This document shows positions 39,723-44,406 of a stretch of DNA of 44,406 bases, piece after piece. This stretch comes from a virus, in IMG/VR virus record IMGVR_UViG_3300047408_000281, positions 1 through 44,406 of that record, one strand, 5' to 3'. Both the position numbers and the translations under genes were made by a program. The first letter of the stretch is position 1. Every line of letters starts with the position of its first letter. The notes beneath the pieces were generated by a model. It searched no databases and had not been told where the DNA came from. It was given only the letters and a program-made list of their open reading frames with translations.

Positions 39723-40333
39723 TTGTCGTCGTCCTTTCCGGTGCGCACGGGTACAGCCGCGAGAAACGGGTGCGCCGTGCTCGGGGTCTTCAACTGCAGA
39801 TGCCATGCGGTGGCGGTGGTGAGTAGCAGTTCCTGTTGATCAGGATTCAGGTCGCGGAAGGCCTGGAGAAGCTGGTGTTCAGGCCATTCCAGCGCGCGCT
39901 GGGGGCGAGGATCGTCGGATTCCCCGAGTAAGTACTCTGCGTTCGTGTTGAGCGCGTCGGCGCAGCGCAGCAGCGGTTTCGCATCGACCGTCTCCTGGGC
40001 TTCATAAAGCCATGACTTGAACTGCTGTACCGAGATGCCGAGAATTCCCTCGGCGAACTCGTCGTGGTTCACCACGTTGTTCGCCACCATGAACGCGATG
40101 ATCCGCTCTCCCATGAGCGTCGGCTTGCTGCTCGGCTGCTGCGGTGCGATCGCGTTATCCGCGCCCTCCATGAGCCACCCTAGGTCGGACTGCGTCTCTC
40201 GCGCGAACGCCGCGAGGTTGCGCTTTTGGATGGTGCCGGTTTTGAACCAGCCGTTCACGGCCTGTGGGGTTATGCCGAGACGGCGGGCGATCTCCGCTTT
40301 GGAAATCCCGCTTCGTTTCAACGCAATAAGCAT
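39719..40333 (-). CDS. XRE-family phage repressor (CI-like)
   Basis: The 204-residue protein (from ATG 40333) starts with an XRE HTH (MLIALKRSGISKAEIARRLGITPQAVNGWFKTG). A second HTH-like unit appears around residues 80-140 (IIAFMVANNVVNHDEFAEGILGISVQQFKSWLYE), so it may have tandem HTH domains. No S24 peptidase motif is visible, so induction by RecA autocleavage is doubtful. The frame is open to TTG 40420, which has GGAAG upstream and would include the extra PTR helix residues; the start is uncertain. It is divergent from the YdaS-like gene, with operator-like sites between and beyond. Confidence 0.8.
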   Translation of the reverse strand: MLIALKRSGISKAEIARRLGITPQAVNGWFKTGTIQKRNLAAFARETQSDLGWLMEGADNAIAPQQPSSKPTLMGERIIAFMVANNVVNHDEFAEGILGISVQQFKSWLYEAQETVDAKPLLRCADALNTNAEYLLGESDDPRPQRALEWPEHQLLQAFRDLNPDQQELLLTTATAWHLQLKTPSTAHPFLAAVPVRTGKDDDK

Positions 40334-40402
40334 GCGGGTAGGAAGGCTCAATCTGATCTTGATTTTCCATGGGGACGTCGTTCGCGGCCAATTCAGAAAT
40401 AC

Positions 40403-40432
40403 TTGACTTTGTGTAAACAATTACTTTATCTT
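40403..40432 (+). promoter_or_regulatory. Rightward early promoter (PR-like) with operator
   Basis: TTGACT (40403-40408) lies 18 bases before TATCTT (40427-40432). The 15-mer TAAACAATTACTTTA at 40414-40428 differs from the copy at 39278 by one base and overlaps the spacer and -10. Transcription would start near 40439, right at the ATG at 40440. Confidence 0.7.
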
Positions 40433-40439
40433 CCAGCTC

Positions 40440-40721
40440 ATGATCGGAGTTACACGTGGCAGTTTCCTAGGCGCGGGGGCCACCGAGCCCAGCGCGCTCG
40501 ATCTGGCGATCTTGAAGCTGGGCGGACAAATCCGCTTGGCGCGCGTCTGCGACGTCACTCCGCAGGCCGTTAGCCAGTGGGTTCGCAATCGCAAAGCGCC
40601 TTCCAAACACATCCTCGCGATCGAGGCTGCGACCGGCGTGTCGCGCCACGATCTCCGGCCTGATATTTTCGGCCCGCCATCGACAAATCCCGCGGCAGGG
40701 CAGGGAAGCGCGGCAGTTTGA
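40440..40721 (+). CDS. Cro-like / YdaS-type regulator
   Basis: The 93-residue protein has a short HTH with family-like AILKLGGQIRLARVCDVTPQAVSQWVRNRKAP and a C-terminal IEAATGVSRHDLRPDIFGP, typical of YdaS-like Cro repressors of temperate phages (also called putative antitoxin YdaS). Position directly behind PR and divergent to an XRE repressor supports Cro. The ATG is predicted to lie within a few bases of the transcription start, so the mRNA may be leaderless; no Shine-Dalgarno can be present upstream. Confidence 0.85.
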   Translation: MIGVTRGSFLGAGATEPSALDLAILKLGGQIRLARVCDVTPQAVSQWVRNRKAPSKHILAIEAATGVSRHDLRPDIFGPPSTNPAAGQGSAAV

Positions 40722-40723
40722 AG

Positions 40724-40786
40724 ATGAAACGCACACTACCGCCACTGCCCTGCGCGCAGATGGCAATACACCGCAACGCGCGATGA
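40724..40786 (+). CDS. 20-codon possible leader peptide
   Basis: ATG 40724 opens a frame MKRTLPPLPCAQMAIHRNAR ending in a TGA that overlaps the next ATG (40783). It lies 2 bases after the Cro stop. It may couple translation of the CII-like gene to Cro. It is very short and could be chance. Confidence 0.25.
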   Translation: MKRTLPPLPCAQMAIHRNAR

Positions 40787-41157
40787 CCATGTCGCAATTG
40801 ACCCTCAGTCTCCAGCCATCGCTTCCTGAGCGCTGGTCCACGCTGCGGGCTTTCATAGGGCATCGCGTCGAGGTGCAGGCCAAGCCCGCGAAGACGATCG
40901 CGGCCGAGATGGACATGGCCCCATCGACGCTCTCGCGAAAGCTGCACCCTGCGGACGGGGACACGCAGCGCTTCAACGTGGACGACCTGGAGCGCTATCT
41001 CGAACGCACGGGCGACGTGGCAGCAGTAATCGAATACCTCGCCGCGAAGTACATGGCCGGCGGCAACGAAGGTCGCAGGGCACGACTTGTGGCCCAAGCC
41101 GAAGCGGCGGCTGCGATGCTTGCGCGCGCCGTGGCGGATCTCAAAGAGGCAAAGTGA
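40783..41157 (+). CDS. CII-like phage regulatory protein
   Basis: The 124-residue protein has LPERWSTLRAFIGHRVEVQAKPAKTIAAEMDMAPSTLSRKL...QRFNVDDLERYLERTGD, which resembles phage regulatory CII-like proteins (CP76 type) found just after Cro in phages of beta-proteobacteria. An HTH lies at about residues 38-52. The C-terminal helix (RARLVAQAEAAAAMLARAVADLKEAK) would oligomerise. A second ATG six bases on (MSQL) is equally possible. Confidence 0.75.
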   Translation: MTMSQLTLSLQPSLPERWSTLRAFIGHRVEVQAKPAKTIAAEMDMAPSTLSRKLHPADGDTQRFNVDDLERYLERTGDVAAVIEYLAAKYMAGGNEGRRARLVAQAEAAAAMLARAVADLKEAK

Positions 41158-41190
41158 ACGGTCACCAGCCCGTGGGGAGGGGCTGACAAC

Positions 41191-41589
41191 ATGCGCGCCA
41201 TCTCAGCCGTCTTCAATCCCGAGGAGCGCAGCACGCGCGAACGCAAGCGCTCCCTCGATCGCCTGGCCAACGAGCTCGCCCTCTATGTGCGCGCTCGCCG
41301 TTGCTGTGTATCGGTGATTCTGCAAAGAGGCAATCGCCTCGCGTACGCCAAGCCAGGCACTGCGCAATTCCAGCAGCTCACCGGCGACCGCGGGGCCATT
41401 CTCATCGGCACGTACCTGCTCTGCGGCCTCTCCCAGGAGGACTGGCTCGTCGTCGAGGACCGCATGAAGGCGGACCTCGAGGTGGCGATCTCCGAGTACT
41501 ACGAAGGCCGCCTCACGTCGCCTGGCGAGCCTGGGCAGTACGTGACGCAGCCACCCGAGCATCCGGCCGTCTTTCGGCGCAAGCGCTGA
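41191..41589 (+). CDS. Hypothetical early protein, 132 aa
   Basis: The basic N-terminus (NPEERSTRERKRSLDRLANELALYVRARR) is followed by VSVILQRGNRLAY and a helical middle (AILIGTYLLCGLSQEDWLVVEDRMKADLEVAISEYYEGR). GGGGAGGGG is 7-10 bases before the ATG. It may bind DNA through the basic helix, but no family is recognised. It lies between the CII-like gene and the replication genes. Confidence 0.65.
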   Translation: MRAISAVFNPEERSTRERKRSLDRLANELALYVRARRCCVSVILQRGNRLAYAKPGTAQFQQLTGDRGAILIGTYLLCGLSQEDWLVVEDRMKADLEVAISEYYEGRLTSPGEPGQYVTQPPEHPAVFRRKR

Positions 41590-41681
41590 GGACAACTTGA
41601 TCTACTACGCGCGCGTCACCTGCTGGGCCAGCGGTCGTGAAGGCTGGTTGCGCCTTGGGGTTCCCATGCCGCGGCGCAAGC

Positions 41682-41822
41682 ATGCGACGCCCTTTTCCTC
41701 ACCTTCGGCCGCGCGCGGCGCTGGACAGGTTCCAGAAGAAAAACGGGCACGCCATCTTCGTGCTGGACGTGGTCGACGGAAAAAACGGGGCCGTGGTGCA
41801 GGTCGTGCCGCGCGGGCCATGA
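41682..41822 (+). CDS. Small hypothetical protein, 46 aa
   Basis: The product ends with DRFQKKNGHAIFVLDVVDGKNGAVVQVVPRGP, a beta-strand pair typical of small conserved phage proteins. Its stop overlaps the next ATG (ATGA). It starts at ATG 41682 or GTG 41637. About 90 bases upstream (41590-41681) carry no other convincing gene. Confidence 0.5.
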   Translation: MRRPFPHLRPRAALDRFQKKNGHAIFVLDVVDGKNGAVVQVVPRGP

Positions 41823-42202
41823 GCAGGCTGCCGGCCTACGGCCGCGAGCTGTTGACCGCGCGGCTCTCGGGCTTCTCGCCGTCGCCGCTACCCTGGGCGC
41901 GGCCAGGCTCGCCGGGATTCGTGCTCGTGACGGACTCATGGCTCGTTGCCAGGATGCAGCGCGAGCTCGAGCGCGCGGTCGTCGTCATCGAGCCTGGAGC
42001 GCCATACGACTGGGTCTTCGTGAAAGGCCTCATCGTGTGGCTCGCCACGAGCTGCGAAATGCCAGGGCTGCTCGAGGACATCCGCCGGGAGCGGCCGGCC
42101 GAGGCCGGCGACTACCTGGGCCGTTCCGGTTACACACGTTTGCTGAACGCTGCAAGGTCATATTTCGCTGAACATGATGCGAGGCCGACATGCGCCTCGT
42201 AA
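41819..42202 (+). CDS. Hypothetical early protein, 127 aa
   Basis: Starting at ATG 41819, it overlaps the preceding stop. The product has LLTARLSGFSPSPLPWARPGSPGFVLVTDSWLVARMQRELERAVVVIEPGAPYDWVFVKGLIVWLA and a helical C-terminus. The frame is open upstream to TTG 41597, but that part is Arg-rich and looks non-coding. It overlaps the helicase start by 13 bases. The function is unknown. Confidence 0.6.
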   Translation: MSRLPAYGRELLTARLSGFSPSPLPWARPGSPGFVLVTDSWLVARMQRELERAVVVIEPGAPYDWVFVKGLIVWLATSCEMPGLLEDIRRERPAEAGDYLGRSGYTRLLNAARSYFAEHDARPTCAS

Positions 42203-43497
42203 AGGACGGCGGCGAATTCGCCCAGGAGAACCTCTGGCGCAAAAAGCTGGTGGTGAGCGGTGAGAAGAAGAAGATCGTCGAGTGCTACCAGAATGTCGCG
42301 AGATTTCTCGAATGCCACCCGCGATGGAAGGGCTGCCTCGCATTCGACGAGTTCCGCGAGGCGATCGTGCTACGCAAGGAGCCCGACGGCATCGATGGAT
42401 TCCCGGTTGGAGAATGGGCCGACATCCACAACCTGCGGCTGGGAACCTGGCTGTCGGACGAGGAAAACCTCACATGCCGCGGGCAGGATGCGATCTACCA
42501 CGGCCTCGTGCTCGCCGCGCGCGAGCGTGATTTCCACCCGGTGCGCGAATGGCTCGAGAAGCTGGTGTGGGACCAAGTGCCGCGCATGGATACGTGGCTC
42601 ACGGACTTCGCCGGTGTCGAGGGCTGCCGCAACCTCGACGGCGACGCTGCCAGGAAATACGTTGCTTGCGTCGGCCGTTTCTTCCTCAAGGCCATGGTCG
42701 CGCGCATCTTCGAGCCGGGCTGCATCATGCGATCCGTGCCGATCATCGAGGGCGAGCAGGAGCGAGGGAAGTCGACGCTGCTGAGGATCCTCGCGGATCC
42801 GTGGTTCTCGGACACGCCGATCATGATCGGCGACAAGGACGCCTACCTGGCGCTCAAGGGCAAATGGCTCATGGAGATTGCCGAGCTGCAAGCCTTCAAC
42901 CGTGCGGAGGCCACCTGGGTGAAGGCGTTCATCTCGTCACCCGAGGATCACTACCGGGCCCCCTACGAGCGCAAGCCCAATGACCACAAGCGCCAGATCG
43001 TCTTCGCCGCGACCACCAACGAGTATGCCTACCTGAAGGATCCCAGCGGCCACAGCCGCTTCTGGCCACTGCTGTCAAGCGGAGACATCAAGCTCGACGA
43101 GCTGCGAGCTGTGCGCGAGCAGCTCTTCGCCGAGGCTCTGGCAGCTTACCTTGCCGGTGGTCGCCGCCACCCGGATCGCGATGAGCAACGCGACCTATTC
43201 GCCCATGAGCAGGATGCGCGCGAGATCGAGGATCCCTGGCGCACGAATATCCGCTCCTTCCTCGAGATCGAGGCAGGATCGCGGTGCACGATGCGAGAGC
43301 TCATGAAGGCCGTGGGCGTCGACATGGAGAAGGCGGACTCGGCACGTTCGATCTCACAGCGACTAGGCCGCTACGTGGCCGAGGCTGGATGGATCCGACG
43401 GCAGGGAACGAACCAGCAGTACTTCTACGAGCGACCCAAGCTAGTGGTTGCGCCAGCGGCTAAGGGGGAGGACGACTACAGTGACGTCCCGTTTTAG
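42190..43497 (+). CDS. VirE-family replication ATPase/helicase
   Basis: The 435-residue protein resembles virulence-associated E (VirE) family proteins, an SF3-like helicase group replacing DnaB in many phages. It has Walker A EGEQERGKSTLL (Lys194, Ser195), Walker B-like KGKWLMEIAEL, sensor-like DHKRQIVFAATTN and the C-terminal arginine finger region SRFWPLL. The C-terminal part (from about 360) is a winged-helix-like domain (TMRELMKAVGVDMEKADSA). A primase N-terminal domain is not seen, so primer synthesis must come from elsewhere. The origin candidate is directly downstream. Confidence 0.85.
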   Translation: MRLVKDGGEFAQENLWRKKLVVSGEKKKIVECYQNVARFLECHPRWKGCLAFDEFREAIVLRKEPDGIDGFPVGEWADIHNLRLGTWLSDEENLTCRGQDAIYHGLVLAARERDFHPVREWLEKLVWDQVPRMDTWLTDFAGVEGCRNLDGDAARKYVACVGRFFLKAMVARIFEPGCIMRSVPIIEGEQERGKSTLLRILADPWFSDTPIMIGDKDAYLALKGKWLMEIAELQAFNRAEATWVKAFISSPEDHYRAPYERKPNDHKRQIVFAATTNEYAYLKDPSGHSRFWPLLSSGDIKLDELRAVREQLFAEALAAYLAGGRRHPDRDEQRDLFAHEQDAREIEDPWRTNIRSFLEIEAGSRCTMRELMKAVGVDMEKADSARSISQRLGRYVAEAGWIRRQGTNQQYFYERPKLVVAPAAKGEDDYSDVPF

Positions 43498-43511
43498 GGC
43501 TATTCGACCCC

Positions 43512-43625
43512 ATCCTCCACCATCCAACCATCCAAACCATCCATTGCGTTCTATGTATTTTAACGCGCGCGCGAAATTCCCGTTTCCAGCAACTCTCCTA
43601 ATATTCAATGGATGGTTTGGATGGT
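43512..43625. repeat. Inverted repeat with iteron-like CCATCC units, origin candidate
   Basis: Perfect 20-bp arms (ACCATCCAAACCATCCATTG at 43527-43546 and its reverse complement at 43606-43625) flank 59 bases, which include an AT-rich stretch and a CGCGCGCG run. CCATCC occurs four times in 43511-43542. The site follows the helicase gene in a 136-base gap with no gene, so I propose a replication origin or other protein-binding structure. Confidence 0.6.
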
Positions 43626-43633
43626 AGACGCGG

Positions 43634-43861
43634 ATGATCACCATGCGAGAAGCCATGCCGACCGTGACCGCCCTCATCGATGACCTGCGCCTCAGGTTCG
43701 GGCGCAACGAGATCAACCAGGCGATCCGCGAGGGTCTAGCCGATAGGCACTTCTACGCTGCCGAGGGTGGCCGCGTGGTCGGCGTGCCATTGCCGGACGA
43801 CGGCGATCGCGCTGTGAGGCTATGCGATTGTTCCCCGTGGAACGACAAGGTGAGGTTGTGA
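43634..43861 (+). CDS. Hypothetical protein, 75 aa
   Basis: The 75-residue protein has MREAMPTVTALIDDLRLRFGRNEINQAIREGLADRHFYAAEGGRVVGVPLPDD. The FGRNEINQAIREG segment looks like a small HTH-type or coiled helix. Starts at 43634, 43643 or 43655 are possible; no clear Shine-Dalgarno is seen. Its stop overlaps the antiterminator start (TGATG). Confidence 0.6.
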   Translation: MITMREAMPTVTALIDDLRLRFGRNEINQAIREGLADRHFYAAEGGRVVGVPLPDDGDRAVRLCDCSPWNDKVRL

Positions 43862-44235
43862 TGACGATGGACGTGAGCGCACTCATGAAGGCGGAGATCG
43901 GGAGGCGCATGGCCAACTGGGGCTATGCCCAAGCGGACGGCGGCTCGCTCACCGCACCCGGCTTCAGCATGTTCGTCTCGAACGACGTACGAGCTGGCCC
44001 CTCGATCCCGGTCCTGCAGGGCGAGGCCGAGGAGACCGACCAGGTGCTGAGGCAGCTGCGAGAGCCGCAACGCGTGGCGCTCGTGCTGCAGCACGTTTCC
44101 CAGCCGCCTATTGCCGACCGCCACCGCAAGTTGGGGCTGACCAACGGCGCGTACTACCGGTTGGTCACGTCCGCACACCGTATGTTTTGGAATGAACTCA
44201 AGGAGTTAAGGGGTAAACCGTGGTTGTCCCGTTGA
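43861..44235 (+). CDS. Q-like antitermination / sigma-region-4-like protein
   Basis: The 124-residue protein (ATG 43861; GAGG upstream) ends the early operon, where phage Q antiterminators lie. The C-terminal half (DQVLRQLREPQRVALVLQHVSQPPIADRHRKLGLTNGAYYRLVTSAHRMFWNEL) is an HTH of the sigma region 4 type seen in Q-like and ArpU-like late regulators. The stop codon TGA overlaps a promoter -35 that should start late transcription. Function is inferred from position and HTH. Confidence 0.7.
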   Translation: MTMDVSALMKAEIGRRMANWGYAQADGGSLTAPGFSMFVSNDVRAGPSIPVLQGEAEETDQVLRQLREPQRVALVLQHVSQPPIADRHRKLGLTNGAYYRLVTSAHRMFWNELKELRGKPWLSR

Positions 44236-44260
44236 CAGCGTGGGAAAAAAACACTCAAAT
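44232..44260 (+). promoter_or_regulatory. Late promoter (PR'-like)
   Basis: TTGACA (44232-44237) lies inside the end of the Q-like gene, with 17 bases to TCAAAT (44255-44260). It would transcribe rightward through 44261-44406 and, on a circular molecule, into the terminase at 85. A-rich sequence (AAAAAAACAC) lies in the spacer. Confidence 0.65.
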
Positions 44261-44305
44261 CTCGCCATGCTGCGGCAGTTGCGCGGTGCGGGATCGGGAC
44301 CTTCG

Positions 44306-44337
44306 ACGGCCCGGGTTGCGAGAGCGGCTCGGGCCGT
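44306..44337 (+). terminator. Hairpin downstream of late promoter
   Basis: ACGGCCCG / CGGGCCGT form an 8-bp stem with a 16-base loop about 45 bases past the late -10. There is no adjacent T-run, but T-runs appear at 16-20 and 27-34 after joining the ends. It may be a pause or tR'-like site, or part of the packaging region. The rest of 44236-44406 has no gene. Confidence 0.4.
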
Positions 44338-44395
44338 TGCACGTGAGGGAAGCGACAGGCTGCGCGCCGGGTCCTTCCGGGGCCCTCCGTAAGCG

Positions 44396-44406
44396 GCGCC
44401 CAAGAC
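44396..44406. repeat. Right copy of 11-bp terminal direct repeat
   Basis: The last 11 bases equal the first 11. See the entry at 1-11. Confidence 0.6.

Noticed and set aside
40440-40721. YdaS as antitoxin of a toxin-antitoxin pair
   Set aside because: No YdaT-like toxin follows; position behind PR and opposite an XRE repressor fits Cro.
41597-41818. TTG-started extension of the 41819 gene
   Set aside because: The extension is Arg/Gly-rich and overlaps a better 46-aa frame that is coupled by ATGA to the 41819 start.
43512-43625. CRISPR-like repeat array from CCATCC units
   Set aside because: Units are 6 bases with 2-4 base gaps, and the main feature is a single inverted repeat, not direct repeats with spacers.
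1-44406. Prophage flanked by att sites
   Set aside because: The integrase is central, there is no flanking host DNA or tRNA gene, and the 11-bp end repeat is better explained by phage ends or assembly.
1-44406. tRNA or rRNA genes
   Set aside because: I saw no cloverleaf or conserved rRNA segment on either strand, though a tRNA scan would be decisive.

Overview
The window reads as a complete, roughly 44 kb temperate tailed-phage genome with siphovirus architecture. It is GC-rich, and its gene content (gpA-type terminase, lambda gpB-type portal, gpG/gpGT tail chaperone frameshift, gpZ-like protein, YdaS-like Cro, DUF2303, VirE-type helicase) is typical of phages of Proteobacteria; I favour a beta- or gamma-proteobacterial host, but that is inference. 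The first 11 bases recur as the last 11, so the molecule was probably opened at or near its physical or assembly ends. The integrase lies in the middle, so this is not a prophage cut at att sites.

Layout. (1) 85-28097, plus strand, late genes: terminase subunits; a surface-chemistry insert (two methyltransferase genes, one of them fused to a GT9-like glycosyltransferase); gpW, portal, a third methyltransferase; a prohead protease-major capsid fusion with a strong internal start; DUF2190; head-tail joining genes; tail tube; tail chaperones with a -1 frameshift; a long tape measure; tail tip and fibres; a lysis region with several small membrane proteins; an Acb2-like anti-CBASS protein at 25220-25444; and an SGNH-esterase fibre. 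(2) 28116-39238, minus strand, one long operon transcribed leftward from a promoter at about 39274-39303: small membrane protein, wHTH protein, ParB-like protein, DUF2303, small genes, a diversity-generating retroelement (DGR), zinc-ribbon proteins, a large serine integrase and a secreted Cys-rich protein. (3) 39369-40333, minus strand: XRE repressor plus an exported protein, with its own terminator. (4) 40440-44235, plus strand, early genes: YdaS-like Cro, CII-like regulator, VirE-type helicase, a candidate origin with a 20-bp inverted repeat, and a Q-like antiterminator whose stop codon overlaps a good late promoter leading across the ends into the terminase.

The standout system is the DGR at 31077-33880: a reverse transcriptase, an Avd accessory protein, one 109-bp template repeat (TR) and two variable repeats (VR) at the 3' ends of two neighbouring DUF1566/C-type-lectin-like genes. 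In my hand alignment all 33 TR-to-VR substitutions (18 in VR1, 15 in VR2) fall at template adenines, which is diagnostic for adenine mutagenesis and shows that both targets have been diversified independently. The targets sit in the leftward early/lysogeny operon rather than in the tail module. The reading frame of the RT also runs open through the TR.

CI/Cro control appears to use a pseudo-palindromic 15-mer operator found twice at the leftward promoter and once at the rightward promoter. Start codons were chosen from Shine-Dalgarno matches and from the many ATGA/GTGA/TGATG overlaps between adjacent genes.
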